Source of the DNA: Vibrio hibernica
GTDB lineage: Bacteria > Pseudomonadota > Gammaproteobacteria > Enterobacterales > Vibrionaceae
Assembly: GCF_015223435.1 (NCBI RefSeq)
Contig: NZ_VHKO01000010.1
Coordinates: 1-64,000 of the forward strand
Length of the DNA: 64,000 nt
Direction: 5' to 3'
The notes under the pieces were generated by a model. The model was given only the letters and a program-made list of their open reading frames with translations. It ran no database searches and had not been told where the DNA came from. Of the stretch, positions 18,176 through 26,977 are shown piece after piece (positions within the stretch are counted from its first letter, which is position 1; each line of letters begins with the position of its first letter). The translations under genes and the position numbers were made by a program.

Positions 18176-19285
18176 ATGCAATTGGATCAAATTTTAGATG
18201 CCATGGTGACATCGAAAGCGTCGGATATTTATTTAACCGTTGGCGCACCTTGTCTGTTTCGTATTGATGGGGAGTTAAAAGCCCATGGCGATCAATTAGA
18301 TAAAAGCGCTGTTGAAGCGCTATTGTCTGACATGATGGATGTTGAGAGATTGCAAAGTTTCCAACACGAACATGAATCCAATTTTGCCATTATGCGAAGC
18401 AGTGGACGATTTCGTGTCAGTGCTTTTTTTCAGCGTGAATTACCGGGTGCGGTGATCCGCCGAATTGAAACGAACATCCCAAGCATGGAGGATTTGCATC
18501 TACCTGAAGTGCTGAAAAATTTATGCACTGCAAAGCGTGGATTGGTGCTGGTGGTTGGAGCTACGGGATCGGGTAAATCTACCTCAATGGCGGCAATGAC
18601 GGGGTATCGAAACTCGAATCAAACCGGTCATATTTTAACTGTCGAAGATCCGATTGAATTTGTACATGAACATAAAAAATGTATTGTCACTCAGCGAGAA
18701 GTTGGCCTTGATACAGATAGCTACGAAATTGCTTTGAAAAATTCATTACGTCAAGCGCCAGATATGATTTTAATTGGTGAGATCCGCAGCCGTGAAACCA
18801 TGGAATATGCGATGACGTTTGCTGAAACAGGCCACCTTTGTATGGCCACATTGCATGCCAATAATGCCAATCAAGCATTAGAGCGTATTTTGCATCTAGT
18901 GCCGAAAGATCAAAAAGAGCAGTTCTTGTTTGATTTATCTCTTAATCTGAAAGGGGTTGTCGCGCAACAATTGATCCGAGATAAAAATGGTGAAGGGCGA
19001 CATGGGGTATTCGAAGTCTTACTTAACACTCCGCGTATTTCAGATTTGATCCGTCGTGGCGATTTATATGAATTAAAAACGGCAATGACCCATTCAGCTG
19101 AATCAGGTATGCAAACCTTTGATCAAGCGCTATTTAAATTGTTGCAAGAAGATAAAATTAGCCTTGATGATGCCATGCACAGCGCTGATTCGGCTAACGA
19201 CTTACGCATGATGCTGAAAACTTTAGTCGATGCTCCAGTGACGGAGAGTGAGAAGCTAAAAGGGATTAAGATTGATATGAGGTAA
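18176..19285 (+). CDS. pilU: Type IV pilus PilT-dependent ATPase PilU
   Basis: A PilT paralogue that assists PilT in forceful retraction. The 369 residues show Walker A GATGSGKSTS (128-137), LTVEDPIEFVHEH and Walker B DMILIGEIRSRE. The AIRNLIRE motif of PilT is replaced by NTPRISDLIRRGD, as expected for PilU. The 5' UTR between pilT and pilU is AT-rich, with repeated ATAGATC words but no clear promoter. Confidence 0.95.
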   Translation: MQLDQILDAMVTSKASDIYLTVGAPCLFRIDGELKAHGDQLDKSAVEALLSDMMDVERLQSFQHEHESNFAIMRSSGRFRVSAFFQRELPGAVIRRIETNIPSMEDLHLPEVLKNLCTAKRGLVLVVGATGSGKSTSMAAMTGYRNSNQTGHILTVEDPIEFVHEHKKCIVTQREVGLDTDSYEIALKNSLRQAPDMILIGEIRSRETMEYAMTFAETGHLCMATLHANNANQALERILHLVPKDQKEQFLFDLSLNLKGVVAQQLIRDKNGEGRHGVFEVLLNTPRISDLIRRGDLYELKTAMTHSAESGMQTFDQALFKLLQEDKISLDDAMHSADSANDLRMMLKTLVDAPVTESEKLKGIKIDMR

Positions 19286-19291
19286 CATAAA

Positions 19292-19322
19292 AGGCAGGGG
19301 CTGTGATTTTAGTCCCTGCTAT
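19292..19322. terminator. Terminator between convergent pilU and ruvX
   Basis: Stem GCAGGG / CCCTGC (19294-19299 with 19314-19319). On the minus strand it is followed by CTTTTAT, so it fits best as the ruvX terminator, but it can act in both directions. Confidence 0.6.
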
Positions 19323-19335
19323 TTAATTCATTGGA

Positions 19336-19758
19336 TTAGTACTGCGCTTCAAACCAGCTTTCTAAAATGACCACCGCAGACTGGCAATCCACATTGCCTT
19401 TAGTTAGTGCTTTATAGCCACCCATTTGAAAGAGCTCTGCTCGGGCTTCTTGAGTTGATAAACGCTCATCATGCATCTCAACTGTAACGCCAAAACGGCC
19501 AAATAAACGGTTACCGAATTTTTTAGCGCGCGTGGTGATGGTGGTGAGATCTTTACCTTCCATATCCGTTGGTAGGCCGACCACAATTAAGTTTGGTTGC
19601 CACTCTTTAATTTGCTTTTCAATTTCATCCCATTTAGGAATACCATCCACAGCCTTGAATGCTTTCAAAGGTGAGGCTGTGCCTGTGATGGTTTGCCCTA
19701 TGGCGCTACCAATGCTTTTAGTGCCGTAGTCAAATGCCATAATGGTTTGGTTAGTCAT
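19336..19758 (-). CDS. ruvX: Holliday junction resolvase-like / pre-16S rRNA nuclease YqgF
   Basis: A 140-residue RNase H-fold protein of the YqgF/RuvX family, involved in processing the 16S rRNA 5' end. The first acidic residue is in [15 protein letters not shown]. The later catalytic motifs are [13 protein letters not shown] (Gly-rich strand with Asp) and [11 protein letters not shown]. Last gene of the sprT-rsmE-gshB-yqgE-ruvX run on the minus strand. Confidence 0.94.
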   Translation of the reverse strand: MTNQTIMAFDYGTKSIGSAIGQTITGTASPLKAFKAVDGIPKWDEIEKQIKEWQPNLIVVGLPTDMEGKDLTTITTRAKKFGNRLFGRFGVTVEMHDERLSTQEARAELFQMGGYKALTKGNVDCQSAVVILESWFEAQY

Positions 19759-19806
19759 GGGTTTCTCGTTATAAGTAGCGAATATGATGGATGTTTATTA
19801 TTGGGA

Positions 19807-20370
19807 TCATGCGTGGCCAGAATCAATTGAAAGCTGAGCGGCATCAATACCCAATGATTGAACGGCTTTTTTCCAACGTAAAGCGGGTGGCGTATCAAAA
19901 ATTATACTGGGGTCGGCTGGGGTGGTTAACCAAACATTATCCAGTAATTCTTGTTCTAGTTGACCTGCGCTCCAACCGGAATAACCTAATGTCACTAAAT
20001 ATTGTTTTGGCTCCGCTTCGGTGCCAAGTACCGTTAAGATATCTTTCGATGTCGTTACGGCTAAATGCTGGTTAATCTCAATGCTGGATTGATAGTCATC
20101 TTTTAATTGGTGCAGAATAAAGCCACGATCGGTTGCGACAGGCCCACCATTTAACACCGGATTTTGTAGGCTTTTGGTGCAAATTTGTGGATGAACAGGC
20201 TGAACATCAATTTGCTTCAACATGTTGCCAATGTTAATGCCTATTGGTGCATTAATCACTAACCCCATTGCGCCATCATCATTATGCTCACACAGATAAA
20301 TTACGGTTCGAGTGAAATGTTGATCTTTCATGCTTGGCATGGCGATCAGAAAATGATCGGTTAAATTCAT
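19807..20370 (-). CDS. yqgE: UPF0301 / AlgH family protein YqgE
   Basis: A 187-residue protein of unknown molecular function (the Pseudomonas homologue AlgH affects alginate production). Family motifs are [23 protein letters not shown] at the N-terminus (only the core is needed for the call), [25 protein letters not shown] and [15 protein letters not shown]. It sits between gshB and ruvX exactly as in E. coli. Confidence 0.95.
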   Translation of the reverse strand: MNLTDHFLIAMPSMKDQHFTRTVIYLCEHNDDGAMGLVINAPIGINIGNMLKQIDVQPVHPQICTKSLQNPVLNGGPVATDRGFILHQLKDDYQSSIEINQHLAVTTSKDILTVLGTEAEPKQYLVTLGYSGWSAGQLEQELLDNVWLTTPADPSIIFDTPPALRWKKAVQSLGIDAAQLSIDSGHA

Positions 20371-20394
20371 ATTCTCTCCGTGTCAGTTTTATGA

Positions 20395-20421
20395 CCTGCC
20401 TACTATTTTTTAGTAAGCAGG
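20395..20421. promoter_or_regulatory. Hairpin between gshB and yqgE
   Basis: CCTGC-TACTA / TAGTA-GCAGG with one C-A mismatch and a TTTTT loop. On the minus strand no U-tract follows, so it is not a standard terminator. It lies 25 nt before the yqgE start and may stabilise or separate the segments of the operon transcript. Confidence 0.4.
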
Positions 20422-20522
20422 ATCATGAGCCGTTGGTGATGATTACTTACCTTGCTTGATCGCTATTGGCTTTATATCTGTTAGTTAATGATTACTTTTA
20501 TTAATAACTATATTGCTAATAA

Positions 20523-21470
20523 TTATTTTTCATTGACTCGTCGTTCAATGGCATCCATTAACTTACCGGTAATTGAAATATCAAACGCCGCTTCAATCTC
20601 TTTAATGCAAGTCGGGCTAGTGACGTTAATTTCCGTGAGTTTATCGCCAATAACATCAAGGCCAACAAAGATCAGCCCTTTTTCTTTTAGCGTTGGGGCG
20701 ACGGCCAGAGCTATTTTAAGATCAGTTTCACTCAATGGACGCGCTTCACCACGACCGCCAGCGGCTAAGTTGCCACGAGTTTCGCCTTTAGCTGGAATGC
20801 GAGCTAAGCAATAAGGCATCGGTTCGCCATCTACGACTAAAATACGTTTATCGCCATTGCTAATATCAGGTACGAAGGTTTGCGCCATTGCGTAGTTCTG
20901 ACCGTGATTAGTCAAGGTTTCAATGATCACAGAAACGTTTGGATCATCTTGTTTTACACGGAAAATAGAAGCGCCACCCATGCCATCAAGCGGCTTTAAA
21001 ATTACATCACCATGTTTTTCTTTGAATGCTTTAATTTTTTCAGCTTTACGCGTCACAATAGTGATTGGGGTTAATTCTGGGAACCAAGCAGTAAACAGTT
21101 TCTCATTACAATCACGCAGGCTTTGCGGTTTATTGACGATTAACGTGCCTTTTTCTTCTGCGCGTTCAAGAATGTAAGTGGCATAGATAAATTCAGTGTC
21201 GAAAGGAGGATCTTTGCGCATGAGTACGGCATCAAGTTCCGACAATTCAATCGTTTGTTCTGAGTTGAATTCATACCACTTAGCCGGATCTTCGATAAGA
21301 GTGACGGTTTTTGTGTCTGCAATCGCGACGCCTTGCTCTAAATGCAGATCCGCCATTTCCATGTAATGGATTTCCCAACCGCGACGCTGTGCTTCTAACA
21401 TCATGGCAAAACTTGAATCTTTCTTGATATTAATGGATGAGATTGGGTCCATTACGATGCCGATTTTCAT
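20523..21470 (-). CDS. gshB: Glutathione synthetase
   Basis: Joins gamma-glutamylcysteine and glycine with ATP to give glutathione. The 315 residues (E. coli 316) form a prokaryotic-type ATP-grasp enzyme, with MKIGIVMDPI at the start, the DGMGGASIFRV loop, RILVVDGEP and the metal-binding end INVTSPTCIKEIE. Overlapping operon context with rsmE upstream and yqgE downstream. Confidence 0.96.
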   Translation of the reverse strand: MKIGIVMDPISSINIKKDSSFAMMLEAQRRGWEIHYMEMADLHLEQGVAIADTKTVTLIEDPAKWYEFNSEQTIELSELDAVLMRKDPPFDTEFIYATYILERAEEKGTLIVNKPQSLRDCNEKLFTAWFPELTPITIVTRKAEKIKAFKEKHGDVILKPLDGMGGASIFRVKQDDPNVSVIIETLTNHGQNYAMAQTFVPDISNGDKRILVVDGEPMPYCLARIPAKGETRGNLAAGGRGEARPLSETDLKIALAVAPTLKEKGLIFVGLDVIGDKLTEINVTSPTCIKEIEAAFDISITGKLMDAIERRVNEK

Positions 21471-21509
21471 GTGTTTCTCCTGCTTATATTAAATAGCCGC
21501 TGGCTAGAT

Positions 21510-22241
21510 TTAGCCCAGATCGCCAAAACGAACTTGTAGCGCGGTGATGGCGGAAAGGCCTGCGGTTTCGGTTCGCAGAACGCGCGGTCCTAATAAGGTT
21601 TCTTCGAATTTATATTGTTCGGTCATTTGAATTTCTTCATCAGACAAACCACCTTCAGGGCCAATCAATAAACGAACTTTATTAACCGGTTCAGGCAAGG
21701 TGTTGATTGAGTATTTTGCTCTTGGGTGCAAATTGAGTTTAAGACCATCATAGTCCTCCGCGCACCATTGTTCTAGTTGCATTAACGGGCGAATTTGCGG
21801 AACGATATTACGACCACATTGCTCACAAGCGGCAATCGCTATTTTTTGCCACTGCTGTAACTTTTTATCAAAACGTTCGCTATTTAACTTTACGCCACAG
21901 CGCTCTGAGATTAACGGCGTAATGATATTTACCCCAAGCTCGACCGCTTTTTGAATGGTGAATTCCATTTTGTCACCACGAGAGATGACTTGCCCAAGAT
22001 GCAGATCTAAAGGGGATTCAACTGATCTCTCAATACGGTTATGCAATTCAACCGTGACATTTTTCTTAGAAACCGATGCGATAGTGGCGGGAAATTCTGC
22101 GCCACTGCCATCAAATAGCAAAACATCTTGGCCTATCGTCATACGAAGAACACGACCAATATGGCCAGATGCGTCGTCAGAAAGAGGGAGTTCACCAAGC
22201 CCAATAATGGTTTCTGGGTGGTAAATTCTAGGGATTCTCAT
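21510..22241 (-). CDS. rsmE: 16S rRNA (uracil1498-N3)-methyltransferase
   Basis: SPOUT-class methyltransferase acting on U1498 of 16S rRNA. The 243 residues have an N-terminal PUA-like domain and the C-terminal knot motifs [13 protein letters not shown] and [11 protein letters not shown]. The start MRIPRIYHP is typical. It lies between sprT and gshB. In E. coli and many Vibrio the endonuclease gene endA/dns sits between sprT and rsmE; here only 82 nt separate them. Confidence 0.95.
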   Translation of the reverse strand: MRIPRIYHPETIIGLGELPLSDDASGHIGRVLRMTIGQDVLLFDGSGAEFPATIASVSKKNVTVELHNRIERSVESPLDLHLGQVISRGDKMEFTIQKAVELGVNIITPLISERCGVKLNSERFDKKLQQWQKIAIAACEQCGRNIVPQIRPLMQLEQWCAEDYDGLKLNLHPRAKYSINTLPEPVNKVRLLIGPEGGLSDEEIQMTEQYKFEETLLGPRVLRTETAGLSAITALQVRFGDLG

Positions 22242-22323
22242 GGTGTAACCTGTGATCGGATGGATAGTCTATGCATAACATGGATGTTGTTGTTTAAAAA
22301 AACAAGGGCTGAAGAGGCATTAA

Positions 22324-22839
22324 TCAGTCGTTCAATGTATTAATGACAGGCTGTAATTGTGCTTTGCAACGAGTGCAATGATATTGAGTTTGCTGTCTTA
22401 TTATCTTGTTATGACGGCGAATACTTATTGCATGGCTTTGGCACTGGCAGTGATATTCAAACGTTAAACCTTGAACGGAACTGACATCAAATTGATGACG
22501 AGTTTCGGGGTTGAGTTTGAACACTTTGATCATGACTGCTTGCCATTCTTTTCCATGAGGGCGAACTCGACCAAATTGATGATAGGTAATTAAATGTGCA
22601 ATTTCGTGAGGGATCACCTGTTGCAGAAACTCGGTTTGATTTTCTAATAGTAAGGTTGGGTTCAGTCTAATCTCCCAACTTTGCAAATAAGCTTTGCCTG
22701 CGACTTTACCGCGTACATTAAAATGAACATTTGGCATAGCAAATTGACAATCAAGAGCTTGTTGTGCTTTCTCTATGCAATCTTGAATGGTTTGTTGTAC
22801 TTGTTGCAGCAAAGGCGCAGGGATCTTACAAGCTGACAT
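22324..22839 (-). CDS. sprT: SprT family zinc metalloprotease-like protein
   Basis: A 171-residue protein with a zincin motif, HEIAHLITYHQFG, a third zinc ligand in RPHGKEWQ, and a C-terminal Cys-rich zinc ribbon (YHCQCQSH ... YHCTRCKAQ). The bacterial function is unclear; eukaryotic Spartan relatives digest DNA-protein crosslinks. The ATG at 22839 is preferred to the upstream TTG at 22845 because AGG lies at the right distance. It starts the sprT-rsmE-gshB operon. Confidence 0.93.
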   Translation of the reverse strand: MSACKIPAPLLQQVQQTIQDCIEKAQQALDCQFAMPNVHFNVRGKVAGKAYLQSWEIRLNPTLLLENQTEFLQQVIPHEIAHLITYHQFGRVRPHGKEWQAVMIKVFKLNPETRHQFDVSSVQGLTFEYHCQCQSHAISIRRHNKIIRQQTQYHCTRCKAQLQPVINTLND

Positions 22840-22870
22840 GTTCAACCTATCATTTTAAACAGGGCTCTAA

Positions 22871-22899
22871 CAAAAAATCCTCACCAAAATGGCAAGGAC
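22871..22899 (-). terminator. Terminator of metK
   Basis: On the minus strand TCCTTGCC / GGTGAGGA (8 pairs, two of them G-U) with loop ATTTT and then TTTTTTG, about 35 nt after the metK stop. Confidence 0.75.
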
Positions 22900-22932
22900 T
22901 TAATTAAGTTACGTTTTATCTATTAAGAGACT

Positions 22933-24084
22933 TTACAGGCTTGCGAATGCACGTAGTGCTTCTGCTTTGTCTGTTGCTTCCCAAGGGAATTCTTCACGAC
23001 CAAAGTGTCCATACGCTGCTGTTTTCTTATAGATAGGTTGTAGCAAGTTTAACATTTCTTGTAGGCCGTATGGGCGTAGGTCGAAATGTTGACGTACTGC
23101 TTCAACAATAATTTCTGCTGGTACTTTCTCTGTGCCAAATGTCTCTACCATGATAGAGGTTGGTTCTGCCACGCCGATAGCATAAGACAGTTGAATCTCA
23201 CAACGGTCAGCAAGACCAGCTGCAACGATATTTTTTGCAACATAACGTGCAGCGTATGCCGCAGAGCGATCGACTTTTGATGGATCCTTACCAGAGAACG
23301 CACCGCCACCGTGACGAGCTGCGCCGCCGTAAGTGTCGACGATAATTTTACGACCGGTTAAACCACAGTCACCCATTGGTCCACCGATAACAAAGCGGCC
23401 GGTTGGATTAATAAAGTACTTGGTGTCTTTACTTAACCATTCTGCAGGAAGAACTGGCTTGATGATTTCTTCCATGACCGCTTCACGTAGATCGGCGGTT
23501 GAAATTGAATCGCTGTGCTGAGTAGAAAGAACCACTGCATCAATACCGACAATCTTGCCTTGGTCGTATTGGAAAGTTACTTGAGATTTTGCATCTGGGC
23601 GCAAGAAATCAAGTTTGCCACTTTTACGTACTTCTGCTTGTTTTTTCACAAGTAGGTGAGAGTAAGTAATTGGCGCAGGCATTAGAACTGGCGTTTCGTT
23701 ACACGCATAACCAAACATGATGCCTTGGTCACCAGCGCCTTGATCTTTAGGGGCGGCTTTATCAACACCTTGGTTGATGTCTGGAGATTGTTTGCCAATG
23801 GTGTTTAATACGGCGCAAGAGTTAGCGTCAAAACCCATATCTGAATGGACATAACCAATTTCACGTACGGTTTCACGCGTGATTTCTTCAATATCAACCC
23901 ATGCAGAAGTAGTGACTTCACCACCAACCATTACCATGCCGGTTTTAACGTAGGTTTCACACGCCACACGTGCTTTTGGATCTTGTTCTAAAATCGCATC
24001 CAAAACCGCATCTGAAATTTGATCGGCAATTTTGTCTGGATGACCTTCAGAGACGGATTCTGAAGTAAATAAATGCTTAGCCAT
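22933..24084 (-). CDS. metK: S-adenosylmethionine synthetase
   Basis: Makes SAM from methionine and ATP. The start at 24084 (MAKHLFTSE) gives 383 residues (E. coli 384). An in-frame GTG five codons upstream overlaps the ribosome binding site GGAG and is rejected. The motifs [44 protein letters not shown] and the ATP loop are all present. It is transcribed from a promoter overlapped by MetJ boxes, with a structured 5' UTR (see separate entries), and has its own terminator. Confidence 0.97.
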   Translation of the reverse strand: MAKHLFTSESVSEGHPDKIADQISDAVLDAILEQDPKARVACETYVKTGMVMVGGEVTTSAWVDIEEITRETVREIGYVHSDMGFDANSCAVLNTIGKQSPDINQGVDKAAPKDQGAGDQGIMFGYACNETPVLMPAPITYSHLLVKKQAEVRKSGKLDFLRPDAKSQVTFQYDQGKIVGIDAVVLSTQHSDSISTADLREAVMEEIIKPVLPAEWLSKDTKYFINPTGRFVIGGPMGDCGLTGRKIIVDTYGGAARHGGGAFSGKDPSKVDRSAAYAARYVAKNIVAAGLADRCEIQLSYAIGVAEPTSIMVETFGTEKVPAEIIVEAVRQHFDLRPYGLQEMLNLLQPIYKKTAAYGHFGREEFPWEATDKAEALRAFASL

Positions 24085-24210
24085 GTGTGAATGCTCCACT
24101 TTGAATCACACTAGTTCATCATTTGATGATAAAAGTGATTGAGTTAGAAAAGACGCGTCCATGGTGGGCATTAACTTACGAGAGAGGTTAATGACAAGGG
24201 CTCGCGTCTT
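24085..24210 (-). promoter_or_regulatory. Structured 5' leader of metK, candidate RNA switch
   Basis: On the metK transcript: helix A is AAGAAGACGCG paired to CGCGTCTT (24203-24210 with 24150-24157, 8 bp) enclosing helix B CATTAAC/GTTAATG (7 bp, 11-nt loop). Further down, GTGTGA (24106-24111) can pair with TCACAC directly before the AUG (24085-24090), placing the GGAG in the loop. The overlapping GTGATT (24104-24109) can pair instead with AATCAC (24135-24140), which encloses a small ATCAT/ATGAT hairpin. The last two are mutually exclusive. No known SAM riboswitch class was recognised, so function is inferred. Confidence 0.45.
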
Positions 24211-24227
24211 CTTAAATAAACGTTAAA

Positions 24228-24257
24228 ATTGTAGGTGTTTCTACATCTAGACGTCTA
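24228..24257 (-). promoter_or_regulatory. Predicted metK promoter
   Basis: On the minus strand, -35 TAGACG (24252-24257), an 18-nt spacer and -10 TACAAT (24228-24233). Transcription would start near 24222, giving a leader of about 138 nt. The MetJ boxes cover the -35 and spacer. Confidence 0.6.
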
Positions 24258-24264
24258 TTCTAGT
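24233..24264. promoter_or_regulatory. MetJ operator (tandem met boxes) at metK
   Basis: A perfect met box AGACGTCT at 24249-24256 is flanked in 8-bp register by CTACATCT (5 of 8) and weaker boxes (AGGTGTTT, ATTCTAGT). MetJ with SAM binds two or more adjacent 8-bp boxes. The placement over the promoter fits repression by the product of the pathway. Confidence 0.75.
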
Positions 24265-24375
24265 TTTGATTGTCCGAATTACAAGCTTTTTTAATAAAAT
24301 ATCGATAGGTACTGACTTCTGACCTCATATTTTGAGAAGCGGAAATGCACATAAATATGGCTATATTCACTATTG

Positions 24376-24391
24376 ACGCATTCGATTGCGT
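24376..24391. promoter_or_regulatory. PurR-like operator upstream of tktA
   Basis: ACGCATTCGATTGCGT matches the 16-bp PurR consensus ACGCAAACGTTTGCGT at 13 positions, including the central CG and both ends. It overlaps TTGACG (24373-24378), a possible -35. It is about 210 nt before tktA. A link is plausible because transketolase feeds ribose-5-phosphate to purine synthesis, but regulation is unproven. The rest of 24265-24600 shows no gene. Confidence 0.4.
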
Positions 24392-24603
24392 TCACGCTCT
24401 GAAAGGCTCATGCATCCAATTATGTGATAAATATAAAAAAGCGAGGAAAAGAGAGGAAAAATAACAAATATACGGCGGTTAACATTTGCAGTAACCCGGG
24501 TGCTTTGCGACAATACCGACCAGCATTCTGAGTGGGGTGAATATTTACCTCACTTTGCCAACCTAAAAACCTTTAATTCGCTTATGCAAACCCAGGAGCA
24601 GAC

Positions 24604-26598
24604 ATGACGTCTCGTAAAGATCTAGCAAATGCAATCCGTGCTTTAAGCATGGACGGTGTTCAACAGGCTAATTCAGGTCACCCAGGCGCCCCAATGGGGA
24701 TGGCCGATATCGCTGAAGTTCTTTGGCGTTCACATTTAAACCATAACCCACAAAACCCTGAGTGGGCTGATCGTGACCGTTTCATTCTTTCGAATGGCCA
24801 CGGTTCAATGCTAATTTACTCTTTACTTCATCTTTCAGGTTATGAGCTACCAATTTCAGAACTGAAAAACTTCCGTCAACTGCATTCAAAAACGCCTGGT
24901 CATCCAGAGTACGGTTATGCACCTGGCATTGAAACAACAACGGGTCCTTTAGGTCAAGGTATCACTAACGCGGTTGGTATGGCGTTGGCTGAAAAATCGC
25001 TTGCAGCGCAGTTTAATAAAGAAGGTCACGACATCGTTGATCACTTCACATACACCTTCCTTGGCGACGGTTGTATGATGGAAGGCATCTCACACGAAGC
25101 CTGTTCTCTTGCTGGTGTTCTAGGTTTAGGTAAGTTGGTTGCATTTTGGGATGACAACGGTATTTCTATCGATGGTCATGTTGAAGGTTGGTTTGCAGAT
25201 GATACTCCTAAGCGTTTTGAAGCTTATGGCTGGCATGTTATTCCTGGTGTTGATGGCCATGATTCAGATGCGATTGAAGCAGCAATTCAAGCAGCAAAAG
25301 CAGACCCTCGTCCAACGCTAATTTGTACTAAAACCGTCATTGGTTTTGGTTCTCCAAATAAAGCTGGCACACACGATTGTCACGGCGCACCACTTGGCGC
25401 TGATGAAATTGTTGCAACTAAAGCGCAACTTGGTTGGGCACACGGTCCTTTCGAAATCCCTTCTGACATTTATGCTCAGTGGGATGCAAAAGAAGCAGGC
25501 GCAGCAAAAGAAGCAGCATGGAATGAGAAGTTTGCAGCATACGCAACGGCTTATCCTGAACTTGCCGCTGAATTTAAACGTCGTACTGCGGGTGATTTAC
25601 CAGCTAACTGGGAAGAAAAAGCAAATGCAATCATTGCCGATCTTCAAGCAAACCCTGCGAACATCGCTTCACGTAAAGCCTCACAAAACGCACTAGAAGC
25701 GTTTGGTCAAATGCTACCTGAATTCATGGGCGGCTCAGCTGACCTTGCGCCTTCTAACTTGACTATGTGGTCTGGTTCTAAAGCGCTAACGGCTGATGAT
25801 GCTTCTGGCAACTACATTCACTACGGTGTACGTGAGTTTGCAATGACAGCGATCATCAATGGTATCGCGCTACATGGCGGTTTTATTCCTTACGGCGCGA
25901 CCTTCCTGATGTTTATGGAATACGCTCGTAACGCAATGCGTATGGCTGCGTTGATGAAAATTCAAAACATCCAAGTGTATACGCATGACTCAATTGGTCT
26001 TGGCGAAGATGGTCCAACTCACCAACCGGTTGAGCAAATTGCTTCTCTACGCATGACACCAAACATGAGCACATGGCGTCCATGTGACCAAGTTGAATCA
26101 GCAGTGGCTTGGAAACTAGCGATTGAACGTAAAGATGCGCCATCTGCGCTTATCTTCTCGCGTCAAAATCTAGCACAACAAGAACGTACCGCTGAGCAAG
26201 TTGCGAACATCGCAAAAGGTGCTTATATCCTGAAAGATTGCGCTGGTAAGCCTGAACTTATCTTAATTGCAACGGGTTCTGAAGTTGAGCTAGTAGTAGA
26301 AGCTGCAGAAACACTGACAGCTGAAGGGACGAAAGTACGCGTTGTTTCTATGCCATCGACTGATGCCTTTGATAAGCAAGATGCGGCATATCGCGAAGCA
26401 GTATTACCATCTGATGTAACAGCACGTATTGCCGTTGAAGCAGGTATTGCTGATTACTGGTTCAAATATGTTGGCCTAGACGGTCGCATCATCGGTATGA
26501 CTACATTTGGCGAATCTGCACCAGCAGGCGAGCTATTTAAAATGTTTGGCTTTACCGTTGAAAACGTACTTGAGACTGCGAAAGAATTAATCGCTTAA
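24604..26598 (+). CDS. tktA: Transketolase
   Basis: Thiamine-diphosphate enzyme of the pentose phosphate pathway that transfers two-carbon ketol units. The 664 residues (E. coli 663) show the TPP-binding motif GDGCMMEG...[10 protein letters not shown], the GHGSML region, the transketolase signature near [12 protein letters not shown] and the C-terminal domain with PSTDAFD. CCAGGAGCAG precedes the ATG. Codon use is strongly biased toward preferred codons, as for highly expressed genes. It is divergent from metK and followed by a tetraloop terminator. Confidence 0.97.
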   Translation: MTSRKDLANAIRALSMDGVQQANSGHPGAPMGMADIAEVLWRSHLNHNPQNPEWADRDRFILSNGHGSMLIYSLLHLSGYELPISELKNFRQLHSKTPGHPEYGYAPGIETTTGPLGQGITNAVGMALAEKSLAAQFNKEGHDIVDHFTYTFLGDGCMMEGISHEACSLAGVLGLGKLVAFWDDNGISIDGHVEGWFADDTPKRFEAYGWHVIPGVDGHDSDAIEAAIQAAKADPRPTLICTKTVIGFGSPNKAGTHDCHGAPLGADEIVATKAQLGWAHGPFEIPSDIYAQWDAKEAGAAKEAAWNEKFAAYATAYPELAAEFKRRTAGDLPANWEEKANAIIADLQANPANIASRKASQNALEAFGQMLPEFMGGSADLAPSNLTMWSGSKALTADDASGNYIHYGVREFAMTAIINGIALHGGFIPYGATFLMFMEYARNAMRMAALMKIQNIQVYTHDSIGLGEDGPTHQPVEQIASLRMTPNMSTWRPCDQVESAVAWKLAIERKDAPSALIFSRQNLAQQERTAEQVANIAKGAYILKDCAGKPELILIATGSEVELVVEAAETLTAEGTKVRVVSMPSTDAFDKQDAAYREAVLPSDVTARIAVEAGIADYWFKYVGLDGRIIGMTTFGESAPAGELFKMFGFTVENVLETAKELIA

Positions 26599-26625
26599 TT
26601 GTTGATGTAATTTAATCGAATAGAT

Positions 26626-26656
26626 AAAGCCAGTGTCTTCGGATACTGGCTTTTTT
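26626..26656 (+). terminator. Rho-independent terminator after tktA with UUCG tetraloop
   Basis: AAAGCCAGTGTC and GATACTGGCTTT close on a C(UUCG)G tetraloop (638-641), giving a 12-pair stem with one G-U, followed by TTTTTTG. Confidence 0.93.
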
Positions 26657-26664
26657 GTGCCTGT

Positions 26665-26700
26665 TGTTCCGTCCTAAATAACTGTTCCGTCTTAAACAAC
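26665..26700. repeat. Two 18-bp direct tandem repeats downstream of tktA
   Basis: TGTTCCGTCCTAAATAAC and TGTTCCGTCTTAAACAAC are adjacent and differ at two positions. The surrounding interval 26657-26977 contains no gene I can support; a 61-codon GTG-initiated frame there resembles no family. Confidence 0.7.
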
Positions 26701-26977
26701 AGAGTGGACTTAAATAAATAGAATGCGTCTAAGTGACAAAATCTGCATTGTTTACGCTCAGCCTACCTAAATCACGATTTATCTACCATACTAAAAAATC
26801 AATTTGGCGAGAGTTCATTAACACTGAGCAAGCACAAGTTCGGCCATCACACTTTATGTTTACTTTTGATTGGCTAGGTTACTTATTTTGTATTGCTCAT
26901 TTGGCTTTAGTGGCGTGATCCCCAATCATTCTTCTAAAGCCTATTTTAGCTTTTAGCACTTCAATCAGAGGTAGCAC

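Noticed and set aside
24604..26598. Frames on other strands within tktA, pgk and fba
   Set aside because: Long shadow frames are expected from the strong codon bias of highly expressed genes.
26733..26918. A 61-codon GTG-started frame between tktA and ggt
   Set aside because: No ribosome site, no recognisable family and composition like the surrounding noncoding DNA.
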